From an uncultured Parabacteroides sp. (GTDB taxonomy: Bacteria > Bacteroidota > Bacteroidia > Bacteroidales > Tannerellaceae): 64,000 nt of DNA. The stretch is taken from contig CAKUZF010000001.1 of the NCBI GenBank assembly GCA_934718155.1, forward strand, positions 1-64,000, in the 5' to 3' direction. Made by a program: the position numbers and the translations under genes. Positions 50,333 to 59,407 of this stretch are shown here, in pieces (the stretch's first letter is position 1; every line of letters begins with the position of its first letter). The notes beneath the pieces were generated by a model that saw nothing but the letters and a program-made list of their open reading frames with translations, did not search any database and was not told where the DNA came from.

Positions 50333-52702
50333 TTAGAAGGGGTATCCTACGGCAAAATGGAGTGCGAAATTCTCCTTGAAATTGGGATTTTTGATTGCCC
50401 AACGACGTGCGCCATGCATCTGCGGATCGTAAGCCTTAAAGCCCGTGTCGAGACGAAGCAAGAAGAAATCGAAGTTCATGCGCAGTCCTAAGCCATAGGA
50501 AACGGCAATCTCGCGATAGAAACGGGAGAAATCGAAATGGCCATACGGGTCGTCGGCAAACTTGTTCCATGTCCATACGTTACCCGCATCGACATAAGCG
50601 CCCAGCTCGAACTTCCAGAAGAGCTTCGTGCGATACTCCACATTGAGGTCGAGACGGATATCGCCATTCTGCAGCGCATAGCCAAAGATGCTGTCGCGTG
50701 GGGAGCCTCCCGGGCCAAGCTGACGCACCGACCAACCACGCACGCTGTTGGCTCCTCCCGAGAAATAGGCTCGCTCGTAAGGCAAATAGCGGGAATTGCC
50801 GTAGGGAACGCCGAGACCCACCCCGACATGATAGGCGATGCTATTGCGGCTATCGAGCACGATGGACTTGCTGTAGTCGAAATCGAGCTTCATGTATTGG
50901 GCGTATTCGGTGCCAAACAGCTCATAGTAGCCATTCTTGTTCTTCTGGGCCCCAAAGAGGTGGGAAAACCCGTTGAGTAGATTGCCCGCCAACTCGACCG
51001 AGGCTCGCAGCGAGTGGGTGTTGCGCTGCCGGGTCTGCGGGGCGGCATTGCTGAAGGCATAGGTGTAGCCCATGCTCATGATAAAGTGGTTGGTGTAGTT
51101 ATAAAGAATGATATACGGGGGAAGCTTGGCAATGAACTCCTTGTCGTAGCGAGGCAGAAAGACATAGTTGAAGTCGAGCAGACGGAAGGTGTGGCGAGCC
51201 ATCTGGTTGTTGCGGTCTTGCCAGCCATAGCTCAACCCACCCGAAAGGATAGCACGGGTGTATTCGGGACGAGTTTGCCGATCGTAGCTCACCTTGGCCT
51301 CGGTCGTGGCCCGGTGGTAACGCTGAAACTCCTTACTGACGAAGGGCAGGAAGAAACGAGGAATCTGCACACTCCCCTCTACGCCCAGCTCCCAGTAGTT
51401 GCCCAAGCCCTCGACCTGAGCGGCCGTCAACGCCTCGTAGGCACCACGCAGCCTGACGGTGAACACCTCGGAACCATGAAACAGGTTACGATGCTGATAG
51501 TTGAGGCTGGAGGCAAAGCCGAAGTCGCCCGCCGAGTTGGTGCCCTCCAGCTCGACACCAACGCTGTTGATCTTGGCCAAGGAGGTCTGTATCTCGCAAT
51601 CGAGCTTCATGGTGTCGCGTTCCTCGACCTCGCTGAAGCGGATATTGACGTTGCGAAGCGCTCGCAGCGTGGCAAAAGCGGAATAGGTCTGCTCCACCTC
51701 CTGCTCGTTGAAGAGCTGCCCGGGGCGCAGGAAGGTGCTTCGCAGCAGCACGCCCGAGCGGATGGAACGGCCATTCTTGCCATAGATCACCTGCACGCCT
51801 CGCCGCCAGAGGGTGTCGGACGGAGTGAAGCCGGCCTCGGCATCTACACCGATCGGATTGTAGTCGGTCAGCACCGTGACGTTGCGGATGTAGTACGTCG
51901 GATGGGCCACCTCTTCGACAGCCCCCGTGGGGAGCACCTTGCGATAGGGCATGAGCTGCATATCCAAGGAGACGCCATAATCGCCCAGCGTGCTGTCGGC
52001 CATATACTTGAGGTAGGTCTTATTGAATGCGTAATAGCCATTGCGGCGCATCAGCGTAGAGATGCGCTCACGCTCCTGATCGAGCTGGTCGCGATCGAAA
52101 AGGTCGCCGGGATGCACCAAGGAGTTATACTCGTCGGCCGAAGGGCGAAAGGCTGAGAGGAAACGGTTGGCCCGATGCGGGGCGGCCAGATGGGCGATGC
52201 TGTCCATCCGAGGCTCGGAGAGCTGTATCGTGTAGTCGCTGATGCGATAGGGCTGGTTCTGCTTCACGAGGTAAGAGACAACGGCCCGCTTATGGCGGGA
52301 GGTGTCGACCTGGGTTGCTACATCGGCATGAGCGAAACCTTTATTCATCATGAAGCGGCGTAGCTCCTCGGCCGATTGATCGACCAGCATCGTGTCGAGG
52401 ATGACAGGGGGCTCACCCATCTTGCGGAGCTGCTTGTTGATCCATCGGCGCCCGTCTTTGCCCGACCAGCCATAAAGATAGAGCTGCCACTTCAGAAGGC
52501 CAAACACCTTGAAGTTGGGCTGCTGGCGCACGTAGGACTTGAGGTCGGAAGGCTTCACGACGAGCTGCGTGGAATCGGCTGAAAGGATGCGCACCTCGTC
52601 GAGCAGGTAGTCGCCATCGGGAACGAACTTAGTAGAGCTACAGGCCGAAAGGGCCAGTAACCCGATAATGCCACATGTGATATATTGAAAGAGACGACGC
52701 AT
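50333..52702 (-). CDS. tamL: TamL: lipoprotein-type TamA/BamA-family outer-membrane assembly protein
   Basis: 789 residues from MRRLFQYITCGIIG at 52702. A longer frame reaching 53005 runs into the divergent methyltransferase gene and is rejected. A lipoprotein signal ends LLALSACSSTKFVPDG (Cys about residue 21), an unusual feature for an Omp85 protein. Periplasmic POTRA-like domains follow (about 35-400, for example YLLDEVRILSADSTQLVVKP and LFNEQEVEQTYSAFATLRAL-RNVNI), then the 16-strand barrel with GGANSVRGWSVRQLGPGGSP (the VRGF-type loop motif, here VRGW) and a C-terminal Phe (FAVGYPF). In Bacteroidetes the lipidated TamA homologue TamL works with TamB in outer-membrane assembly. No tamB is in the window. 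The alternative is another Omp85-type translocase. Confidence 0.88.
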   Translation of the reverse strand: MRRLFQYITCGIIGLLALSACSSTKFVPDGDYLLDEVRILSADSTQLVVKPSDLKSYVRQQPNFKVFGLLKWQLYLYGWSGKDGRRWINKQLRKMGEPPVILDTMLVDQSAEELRRFMMNKGFAHADVATQVDTSRHKRAVVSYLVKQNQPYRISDYTIQLSEPRMDSIAHLAAPHRANRFLSAFRPSADEYNSLVHPGDLFDRDQLDQERERISTLMRRNGYYAFNKTYLKYMADSTLGDYGVSLDMQLMPYRKVLPTGAVEEVAHPTYYIRNVTVLTDYNPIGVDAEAGFTPSDTLWRRGVQVIYGKNGRSIRSGVLLRSTFLRPGQLFNEQEVEQTYSAFATLRALRNVNIRFSEVEERDTMKLDCEIQTSLAKINSVGVELEGTNSAGDFGFASSLNYQHRNLFHGSEVFTVRLRGAYEALTAAQVEGLGNYWELGVEGSVQIPRFFLPFVSKEFQRYHRATTEAKVSYDRQTRPEYTRAILSGGLSYGWQDRNNQMARHTFRLLDFNYVFLPRYDKEFIAKLPPYIILYNYTNHFIMSMGYTYAFSNAAPQTRQRNTHSLRASVELAGNLLNGFSHLFGAQKNKNGYYELFGTEYAQYMKLDFDYSKSIVLDSRNSIAYHVGVGLGVPYGNSRYLPYERAYFSGGANSVRGWSVRQLGPGGSPRDSIFGYALQNGDIRLDLNVEYRTKLFWKFELGAYVDAGNVWTWNKFADDPYGHFDFSRFYREIAVSYGLGLRMNFDFFLLRLDTGFKAYDPQMHGARRWAIKNPNFKENFALHFAVGYPF

Positions 52703-52719
52703 TTCGATACATTGTTGCG

Positions 52720-52727
52720 CAAAAGTA
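52720..52727 (-). promoter_or_regulatory. -7 element TACTTTTG of tamL
   Basis: Fits TAnnTTTG on the minus strand, 18 bp before the tamL ATG; supports start 52702. Confidence 0.55.
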
Positions 52728-52750
52728 CACCGATTTTCGATAAATTCGGC

Positions 52751-52758
52751 TACTTTTG
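52751..52758 (+). promoter_or_regulatory. -7 element TACTTTTG of the TrmH-family gene
   Basis: Fits TAnnTTTG, 19 bp before the ATG at 52777; a mirror image of the tamL element 24 bp away. Confidence 0.55.
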
Positions 52759-52776
52759 CCTCAAAAATAGAGAACG

Positions 52777-53538
52777 ATGTTAAGCAAAGCCAAGATAAAA
52801 CTGATCCGCTCGCTGGAGATGAAGAAGTTTCGAAACGAGCTGGATGCCTTTGTGGCAGAGGGTAACAAGTTGGTGGGCGACATACTGCCCGTGTGCGACT
52901 GCGAGTTGCTTCTGGCCCAGCCGGAATGGCTGGCGATCCATCCGCAGCTTCCCGCCTCGGTGAAAGAGGTGATCGAAGTGAGCGAGGAGGAGCTTCGGAA
53001 AGCAAGCTTGCTGAAGAATCCCCAGCAGGTGCTGGGCGTGTTCAAGCGACCCGTTGCCGACCTGCGGCAGGTGGCTCCCGAGCGGGAACTGGTGTTGGCC
53101 CTTGACGGGATTCAAGATCCGGGCAACTTAGGCACGATTGTACGCTTGGCAGATTGGTTTGGCATCACCCACATCGTGTGCAGCCGCGACACGGCGGATC
53201 TCTTCTCGCCCAAGACGGTGCAGGCCACCATGGGAGCCGTGGCACGCATCGCCGTGCACTACACCGACCTGGCGGCATTCCTGCAGGCGCAGCATGCGGC
53301 GGGCACGCCTATCTACGGCACCTTCCTGGATGGCACCGACATGTATCAGAAAACGCTCAGCCCTCATGGTGTACTGATCATGGGCAACGAGGGCAACGGC
53401 ATACGTAAAGAGGTGGAGGCTTGCGTGAACGAGAGGCTCTACATCCCCAACTATCCTGCGGGGAGAGAGACCTCTGAATCACTAAACGTGGCGATCGCCA
53501 CTGCTATTGTCTGTGCGGAGTTTCGCCGAAGGGGGTAG
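52777..53538 (+). CDS. TrmH/SpoU-family RNA 2'-O-methyltransferase
   Basis: 253 residues. An N-terminal substrate-binding domain (about 1-95; IKLIRSLEMKKFRNELDAFV, AEGNKLVGDIL) precedes the SPOUT knot: motif 1 VLALDGIQDPGNLGTIVRLA (Asn/Arg of the family), motif 2 GVLIMGNEGNGIRKE and motif 3 LYIPNYPAGRETSESLNVAI (Ser-Leu-Asn-Val-Ala). It methylates a ribose in rRNA or tRNA using SAM; RlmB-like specificity is possible but not provable. Its 3' end overlaps the convergent 53482-53811 gene by 57 bp. Confidence 0.93.
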   Translation: MLSKAKIKLIRSLEMKKFRNELDAFVAEGNKLVGDILPVCDCELLLAQPEWLAIHPQLPASVKEVIEVSEEELRKASLLKNPQQVLGVFKRPVADLRQVAPERELVLALDGIQDPGNLGTIVRLADWFGITHIVCSRDTADLFSPKTVQATMGAVARIAVHYTDLAAFLQAQHAAGTPIYGTFLDGTDMYQKTLSPHGVLIMGNEGNGIRKEVEACVNERLYIPNYPAGRETSESLNVAIATAIVCAEFRRRG

Positions 53539-53811
53539 CTCAGCCAATCGTGCATGGACGATCTTGACCGGCATACCGCTACGCAGCTCGGCCGTGAAGC
53601 TCTGCCAACCGCGGACAATCTCCTCGGCCGACAGCTCGGCATACTGAGCAGGGATGGGGATAAGCACGCCATCGACGAAAGTGGTATTAGCCTGCTCGCG
53701 CTCAAGCGGGAAATGGCCTATCCAGCGGTCATCGTCGGTTAGCTCAATGTAGTGCATGCGATGCTGCGTAACGCACCAAACGTAGTGGGCGGCGAATCTC
53801 TTAACTTTCAT
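53482..53811 (-). CDS. Conserved-looking small protein at the end of the lspA operon, unknown function
   Basis: 109 residues, no signal peptide or TM segment. It opens MKVKRFAAHYVWCVTQHRMH and continues YIELTDDDRWIGHFPLEREQ, ANTTFVDGVLIPIPAQ. The Cys and His are not in a recognisable motif. Translation starts 1 bp after the DUF4296 gene stops, which supports it as a real operon member, while its last 57 bp overlap the TrmH gene antisense. I cannot assign a family. Confidence 0.65.
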   Translation of the reverse strand: MKVKRFAAHYVWCVTQHRMHYIELTDDDRWIGHFPLEREQANTTFVDGVLIPIPAQYAELSAEEIVRGWQSFTAELRSGMPVKIVHARLAELPPSAKLRTDNSSGDRHV

Positions 53812-53812
53812 A

Positions 53813-54562
53813 TCACTTGTAATTGTATTTCATCAAACTGAGGCTATCCAAATAGATCTTGCCATAGCGCATATCGCAGTCGTCGAGGTGGATAAAGCCA
53901 TAGACCCGCTTCACTCGCTTGGTTGCTAAGGTGCGCAGAGCAGCCTCGACGTAACCATCACGATCGACAGTTTGATTGAGCACAACGGTCGTATCGCCCA
54001 AGTCGGCTTGCAGGCGGATTCGCGGTTTGTGCTTCATGTCGGGGCGCAATCCCCACACACGCATACCCAGCACAAAAGTGCTGCCCGACGAGTAAGGCTT
54101 GTCGGGGCGGATCTGGAAAGAGACTCCGTTGAAGGGCGCACGCGGCTCGAAGGCCAAGTAACGGCGGCGAGGCCAAATGTCGATGGAGTCGCTATTGGAA
54201 GAGGGAGCCGCCTCGGCCTGCACATCGCCCAAGTCGGCCACCTGTCGATTGAGATCGGCCACTACACGGTCGTACACCTTGATGTATATATCGAGGTTGC
54301 GTCCGTACCAAATGAGGGAACTGTCGTATTTCGCCTGATCGATGCCATGCTTGCGGAAGACCGACTGGTAGAGCGCCACCTTCATCGTGTCGGTTCGATA
54401 CGTCTCATAGTCGATGCCTGCCATCGCCTCGGCCACGAGCACATCATGCAGCACCTGCTGCATCTCTCGCTCCGAGAGGATGCCATCGGGCACCTTGCTG
54501 CAGGCCGACAGCCCCAGCAAGATCGCAAACACTCCTCCTATCCATTCGCGCATACGCATCAT
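53813..54562 (-). CDS. DUF4296 lipoprotein
   Basis: 249 residues. The lipoprotein signal ends LGLSACSKVPDGILSEREMQ (Cys about residue 21). The N-terminal DUF4296 domain has VLHDVLVAEAMAGIDYETYR, YQSVFRKHGIDQAKYDSSLI and WYGRNLDIYIKVYDRVVADL. The C-terminal half (about 130-249) looks like a beta-rich domain. DUF4296 proteins are found next to lspA and ileS in Bacteroidales; the function is unknown, presumably envelope-related. It overlaps lspA by 4 bp. Confidence 0.88.
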   Translation of the reverse strand: MMRMREWIGGVFAILLGLSACSKVPDGILSEREMQQVLHDVLVAEAMAGIDYETYRTDTMKVALYQSVFRKHGIDQAKYDSSLIWYGRNLDIYIKVYDRVVADLNRQVADLGDVQAEAAPSSNSDSIDIWPRRRYLAFEPRAPFNGVSFQIRPDKPYSSGSTFVLGMRVWGLRPDMKHKPRIRLQADLGDTTVVLNQTVDRDGYVEAALRTLATKRVKRVYGFIHLDDCDMRYGKIYLDSLSLMKYNYK

Positions 54563-55188
54563 TTCTCTTTCTTTTCCTCCTCATTGGAGAGGCTGTTGGC
54601 CAATGTGCGCCGATAGCAGATCAGCAGCAGGAAGACACCTGCGCAGATCGCCGAGTCGGCCAAGTTGAAGATTGGGCGGAAAAAGACAAACTGCTGTCCA
54701 CCCCAAACGGGCACCCAGTCGGGCAGGATCGTGTCGATCAAGGGAAAGTAGAACATATCTACCACCTTTCCATGCAGCCACTCGCCATAGCCACCGCCAG
54801 GAGGCATGAAGGTGGCGACTTGCCCATAGCTATGGTCGAACACGACACCGTAAAAGACGGAGTCGATGATGTTGCCTATCGCACCAGCCAGCACCAGCGA
54901 CACGCAAGCGATGAAGCCGAACTTATACTGCTCCTTCACCAGCTTGTAGAGGTAGTAGCCAATGAAGCCCACCGCCACGATGCGGAAGAGCGTCAGGAAG
55001 AGCTTTCCGATCACCTCGATGCCGAAGGCCATACCCGGATTCTCCGTAAAATAGAGATAGAACCAAGGCGTAATCTCGATGCTCTCGTGGAGCTGCAGAT
55101 TCGTCTTGATCCAAATCTTCAGGGCCTGGTCAAGAATAAGGAGCAGCATAACAATGCATACTGCTCCCCAACCTTTCGATTTACCCAT
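54559..55188 (-). CDS. lspA: Lipoprotein signal peptidase (SPase II)
   Basis: 209 residues, longer than the E. coli enzyme as in other Bacteroidetes. Four TM helices; ENPGMAFGIEVIGK (conserved N-x-G-x-A-F-G). The catalytic Asp residues are in GAIGNIIDSVFYGVVFDHS and IFNLADSAICAGVFLLLI. It removes lipoprotein signal peptides after lipid modification, and is needed for the SusD, Wza, TamL and DUF4296 lipoproteins seen in this window. One bp after the DksA-like gene, 4-bp overlap with DUF4296. Confidence 0.96.
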   Translation of the reverse strand: MGKSKGWGAVCIVMLLLILDQALKIWIKTNLQLHESIEITPWFYLYFTENPGMAFGIEVIGKLFLTLFRIVAVGFIGYYLYKLVKEQYKFGFIACVSLVLAGAIGNIIDSVFYGVVFDHSYGQVATFMPPGGGYGEWLHGKVVDMFYFPLIDTILPDWVPVWGGQQFVFFRPIFNLADSAICAGVFLLLICYRRTLANSLSNEEEKKEK

Positions 55189-55189
55189 C

Positions 55190-55570
55190 CTAACGTACGC
55201 CTCCGTTTTTAGCCTCGATACTCAGCGTGGCATGCGGCACGGCGCGCAGACGCTCCTTCGGAATCAGCTTGCCCGTCTCGCGGCATATGCCGTAGGTCTT
55301 GTTTTCAATACGCACAAGCGCAGCCTGCAAGCTCTGGATGAACTTCATCTGGCGTTGAGCCAAACGGCCCGACTCCTCCTTCGACAACGTAGAGGCGCCC
55401 TCTTCGAGCACCTTGAACGTAGGCGACGTGTCGGCCGTATCGTTGCCGTCCGAATTAGTCAGGCCGGATCTCAACAGCTCATAGTCGCGTTTTGCCAACT
55501 CCAATTTCTCCAAGATGATCGCCTTGAACTCCTCGAGCTCGGCGTCGCTGTATCTTGTCTTTTCTACCAT
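55190..55570 (-). CDS. TraR/DksA-family protein with reduced zinc finger
   Basis: 126 residues. An N-terminal coiled coil (about 5-70: ELEEFKAIILEKLELAKRDY, LRSGLTNSDGNDTADTSPT) is followed by the C-terminal globular part GICRETGKLIPKERLRAVPH-ATLSIEAK. Classical DksA/TraR has four zinc Cys. Here only the first remains (in GICRETG) and the others are replaced, as in 'C1-type' or metal-free relatives. DksA-like proteins enter the RNA polymerase secondary channel and modulate the stringent response. It lies between ileS (23 bp) and lspA (1 bp). Confidence 0.88.
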   Translation of the reverse strand: MVEKTRYSDAELEEFKAIILEKLELAKRDYELLRSGLTNSDGNDTADTSPTFKVLEEGASTLSKEESGRLAQRQMKFIQSLQAALVRIENKTYGICRETGKLIPKERLRAVPHATLSIEAKNGGVR

Positions 55571-55593
55571 GGTTCTATCGTTTATATTATCAG

Positions 55594-58500
55594 TTAGACT
55601 TTCTCAATCTTTACAGCCAGCTTGAACTCCTCGAAGTCGAGCTCGGTAGCATCGCTAATCGTCTCGACCGTCTCGATCGATACCGCCAAGACCTGATTGG
55701 AGATATACTCCTTATAGGCCTCGATCGCACCATCCATCGCCTCGTTGGCAGTAAGCTGGATACGGATCTTGTCGGTGATGTCGAAACCGCTGCTCTTACG
55801 CAAGTTCTGCACACGGTTGACCAGCTCGCGAGCCAAGCCCTCCTTGCGAAGCTCGTCGGTCACGGTGATGTCGAGAGCAACCGTGAGGCGTCCCTCGTTG
55901 GCAACGAGCCAGCCCGGGATATCCTCGCTGATAATCTCTACATCCGCACGATCCACAACGGCTTCCTGACCCTCGACGCTAAGCGTCCATTGACCAGCCT
56001 TCTCGAAAGCGTTGATCTCTTCCTGGCTCATAGCCTGTATCGCTGCGGCCAGCTTCTTCATGATCTTGCCGTAGCGCGGGCCTAACTTCTTGAAGTCGGG
56101 CTTGATCTTCTTCACCAAGATACCAGCCGCATCATCCACAAAGTTCAACTCCTTTACATTCACCTCGTTCAAGATCAACTGCTTGACAGCCTCGATGCTC
56201 TCTTGCTGATGGGCATCAACCACCGGCACCATCAACTGATGCAACGGCTGGCGCACCTTGATGTTCACCTTACGGCGCAGAGCCAGCACCATCGAAGTGA
56301 CATCTTGCGCCATCTGCATGCGCTCCTCAAGCCGCTTGTTGATCTTCGCCTCGTCGCAAACCGGGAAGTTGGAGAGGTGTACGCTCTCGACCTGCTCACG
56401 GCCCGTCACTGCGATCAGGTCTAAGAACAGTTTGTCGGCATAGAACGGTGCGATCGGAGCCATCAGCTTAGCTACGGTCTCCAAGCAGCTATACAAGGTC
56501 TGGTAGGCTGAGAGTTTATCTTCGTTCAGGCCACCACCCCAGAAACGGCGGCGGTTGAGGCGTACGTACCAGTTGCTCAAATTATCGTTGACGAAATCAG
56601 AGATCGCACGACCCGCACGTGTCGGCTCGTAGTTCTGATAGAAGCTATCCACATCCTTGATCAAGCTATTCAGCAAGGAGAGAATCCAGCGGTCGATCTC
56701 GGGGCGCTTCTCCCATGCCACCTCAGGCTGCGAATAGTCGAAGCCATCCACGTTGGCATAGAGTGCGAAGAAGGAGTAGGTGTTGTATAACGTGCCGAAG
56801 AACTTGCGACGAACCTCCTCAACACCATCGACATCGAACTTGATGTTATCCCACGGAGAGGCATTCGTGATCATATACCAACGCAACGGATCGGAGCCAT
56901 ACTTCTCGATCGTAGCAAAGGGATCGACGGCGTTGCCCAAGCGCTTCGACATCTTGTTGCCATTCTTATCGAGCACCAAGCCATTGGAAACAACGGCTTT
57001 GTAAGCCACGTTATCGAATATCATCGTAGCCAGCGCATGAAGCGTGAAGAACCATCCACGGGTCTGATCGACACCCTCGGCGATGAAGTCGGCCGGATAG
57101 ATCTCGCGCTTGTCGAACGCCTCTTTGTTTTCGAATGGATAGTGAATCTGCGCATAAGGCATCGCACCCGAATCAAACCACACGTCGATCAGGTCGGTCT
57201 CGCGCTTCATCGGCTTGCCCGACTCCGACACCAGAACGATATCGTCTACATACGGACGATGAAGATCGATCTTCTCGTAGTTTGTCTTGTTGTAGTCGCC
57301 CGGCACAAAGCCCAACTCCTTGTAGGGGTTGCTCTTCATGAAGCCTGCGGCCACTGACTTCTCGATCTCATTGTAAAGCTCCTCGACCGATCCGATGCAG
57401 ATCTCCTCGCGGCTGTCGCGGTTGCGCCAGATTGGCAACGGCGTGCCCCAATAGCGTGAGCGAGAGAGGTTCCAATCGTTGAGGTTCTCCAGCCACTTTC
57501 CGAAGCGGCCCGTTCCGGTCGACTCGGGCTTCCAATTGATGGTCTTATTCAACTCGATCATGCGCTCGCGACATGCGGTAGAGCGGATGAACCAGCTGTC
57601 GAGCGGATAGTAGAGCACCGGCTTGTCGGTACGCCAGCAGTGCGGATAGTTGTGCACATGCTTCTCGATCTTGAACGCTTGGCTGGCTGCCTTCATCTCG
57701 AGACAGATTCTAACGTTCAAGTCCTCAGCCTTTGCGGCTGCCTCAGCATCGTATTTACCGCCCACGTTGAATTCCGGGGCATAGGCGTTCTTCACGAAGT
57801 CGCCCGCATGTACGGCGTAAGCGGCCTTGTTTACACAAGCCTCGACGAAAGCAGGAGCCAACTCCTCCTCGACGTAATACTTACCCGTCATATCGACCAT
57901 CGGACGTGTCTCGCCGAGCTGGTTGATCATATAGAGCGCAGGGATCTCAGCAGCCTTGGCCACCTTGGCATCATCCGCACCGAAAGTCGGCGCAATGTGC
58001 ACGATACCCGTACCGTCCTCAGTCGTCACATAGTCGCCAGGGATCACACGGAACGCCTGCTCCTCGATCTCGACGAATGTATCTTGTCCGTACGTAAACA
58101 CCTTCTCGGGGTGCACCTCGGCATACTGCTTCACAAAGTCGGCCGCCAGGTCGTCTACCTTCTCACAAGGCTTCACCCACGGCATCAACTGCTCGTAGCG
58201 CATACCTACCAGGTCAGAGCCTTTGTAGTGGCCCACGATGCGGTAAGGCAACTTCTTGCCATCCACCTTATTGATGTCGAGCGCCTCCATCTCGGCCAGT
58301 GTCTGCAGCTCCTCTCCTGCCAAGTAGGCCTTCAGGCGAGCCTCGGCGATCACGATCGTAAGCTTCTGTCCGTTGTAGGGGTTGAATGTCTGCGCAGCCA
58401 CATAGTCGATGTTCGGGCCAACGCAAAGCGCCGTGTTCGAAGGCAAGGTCCAAGGGGTGGTGGTCCAAGCCACGAAGGCAGGCTGTCCCCACTCTTGCAT

Positions 58501-59166
58501 CTCAGGCTTCGGGTCGAGCATCTTGAATACGCCCGTCACTGTCGTGTCCTTCACGTCGCGATAGCAGCCAGGCTGATTCAGCTCGTGGCTCGAAAGGCCC
58601 GTGCCCGCAGCGGGCGAATAGGGCTGGATTGTGTATCCTTTATAGAGCAAGCCCTTCTTATAGAGCTCCTTCAGGAGATACCAAAGCGTCTCGATGTAGC
58701 GATTGTCGTAGGTGATGTAGGGGTTCTCCATATCCACCCAGTAACCCATCTTCTGAGTCAAGTCTTCCCACTCCTTCGTGAACTTCATCACGTCGCGGCG
58801 GCAAGCAGCGTTGTAGTCGGCCACGGAGATCTTCTTGCCAATGTCCTCCTTGGTGATGCCCAAGGCCTTCTCCACGCCCAGCTCAACGGGCAATCCGTGC
58901 GTGTCCCATCCGGCCTTACGATTCACCAAGAATCCCTTCATGGTCTTGTAGCGGCAGAAAATATCCTTGATAGAGCGAGCAATCACATGGTGGATGCCCG
59001 GCATACCGTTGGCCGAAGGAGGACCCTCATAAAAGACGAAAGAGGGGTGTCCTTTTCTTGTTTCCAAACTCTTATGGAAGATGTCTCCTTGCTTCCATTT
59101 CTCCAATACCTCTTTATTGACAGCCGACAGGTCGAAGGCCGCATATTCGGTAAACTTCTTGCTCAT
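55594..59166 (-). CDS. ileS: Isoleucyl-tRNA synthetase
   Basis: 1190 residues, the long form usual in Bacteroidetes (compare about 940 in E. coli). HIGH-type motif PPSANGMPGIHHVIARSIKD (about residues 50-68), editing CP1 domain with WTTTPWTLPSNTALCVGP, GTGIVHIAPTFGADD and PLDSWFIRSTA, and the KMSKR loop in NGNKMSKRLGNAVDP. The anticodon domain and a C-terminal extension without the zinc-binding Cys of E. coli-type IleRS place it with the eukaryotic-like type 2 forms (inference), which are often less sensitive to mupirocin. First gene of the dksA-lspA-DUF4296 operon. Confidence 0.97.
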   Translation of the reverse strand: MSKKFTEYAAFDLSAVNKEVLEKWKQGDIFHKSLETRKGHPSFVFYEGPPSANGMPGIHHVIARSIKDIFCRYKTMKGFLVNRKAGWDTHGLPVELGVEKALGITKEDIGKKISVADYNAACRRDVMKFTKEWEDLTQKMGYWVDMENPYITYDNRYIETLWYLLKELYKKGLLYKGYTIQPYSPAAGTGLSSHELNQPGCYRDVKDTTVTGVFKMLDPKPEMQEWGQPAFVAWTTTPWTLPSNTALCVGPNIDYVAAQTFNPYNGQKLTIVIAEARLKAYLAGEELQTLAEMEALDINKVDGKKLPYRIVGHYKGSDLVGMRYEQLMPWVKPCEKVDDLAADFVKQYAEVHPEKVFTYGQDTFVEIEEQAFRVIPGDYVTTEDGTGIVHIAPTFGADDAKVAKAAEIPALYMINQLGETRPMVDMTGKYYVEEELAPAFVEACVNKAAYAVHAGDFVKNAYAPEFNVGGKYDAEAAAKAEDLNVRICLEMKAASQAFKIEKHVHNYPHCWRTDKPVLYYPLDSWFIRSTACRERMIELNKTINWKPESTGTGRFGKWLENLNDWNLSRSRYWGTPLPIWRNRDSREEICIGSVEELYNEIEKSVAAGFMKSNPYKELGFVPGDYNKTNYEKIDLHRPYVDDIVLVSESGKPMKRETDLIDVWFDSGAMPYAQIHYPFENKEAFDKREIYPADFIAEGVDQTRGWFFTLHALATMIFDNVAYKAVVSNGLVLDKNGNKMSKRLGNAVDPFATIEKYGSDPLRWYMITNASPWDNIKFDVDGVEEVRRKFFGTLYNTYSFFALYANVDGFDYSQPEVAWEKRPEIDRWILSLLNSLIKDVDSFYQNYEPTRAGRAISDFVNDNLSNWYVRLNRRRFWGGGLNEDKLSAYQTLYSCLETVAKLMAPIAPFYADKLFLDLIAVTGREQVESVHLSNFPVCDEAKINKRLEERMQMAQDVTSMVLALRRKVNIKVRQPLHQLMVPVVDAHQQESIEAVKQLILNEVNVKELNFVDDAAGILVKKIKPDFKKLGPRYGKIMKKLAAAIQAMSQEEINAFEKAGQWTLSVEGQEAVVDRADVEIISEDIPGWLVANEGRLTVALDITVTDELRKEGLARELVNRVQNLRKSSGFDITDKIRIQLTANEAMDGAIEAYKEYISNQVLAVSIETVETISDATELDFEEFKLAVKIEKV

Positions 59167-59204
59167 ATCTTGTTCTCTTTATCTTTCCTTCTAAAAAATT
59201 GCCG

Positions 59205-59212
59205 CAAATATA
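59205..59212 (-). promoter_or_regulatory. -7 element TATATTTG of the ileS operon
   Basis: Perfect consensus on the minus strand, about 39 bp before the ileS ATG. The interval 59213-59336 holds nothing else recognisable. Confidence 0.55.
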
Positions 59213-59332
59213 ACGATTCCTTTTGAATTATGAATGATGTATCAGGGATTATGAGTGCTCCGACCGCTAACTATCAAGCCGAAACCTTCGCGGCCTCACT
59301 CCTATCGCACTGAAAAACGAGGGTAAGCAACG

Positions 59333-59382
59333 TGAAAAAAAAACCGCATAGCGGTGGAAGGGTCTGCCACTGCTATGCGGTT
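59333..59382 (-). terminator. Strong intrinsic terminator of the phosphoesterase transcript
   Basis: AACCGCATAGCGGTGG (59342-59357) pairs with CCACTGCTATGCGGTT (59367-59382), one wobble, 9-nt loop. On the minus strand it is followed by a run of T (complement of the A-run 59335-59343). It is nearly the same hairpin as 33245-33289. Confidence 0.85.
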
Positions 59383-59407
59383 GCTTTGACATTCGGCATG
59401 CCGAACG

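Noticed and set aside
51014..52156. 380-codon plus-strand frame opposite tamL
   Set aside because: Antisense shadow without promoter or motif.
52703..53005. N-terminal extension of tamL by 101 codons
   Set aside because: It would cross the tamL promoter and overlap the divergent methyltransferase gene; a lipoprotein signal begins exactly at 52702.
57640..59226. 528-codon plus-strand open frame opposite ileS
   Set aside because: Antisense shadow; ileS motifs are intact on the other strand.
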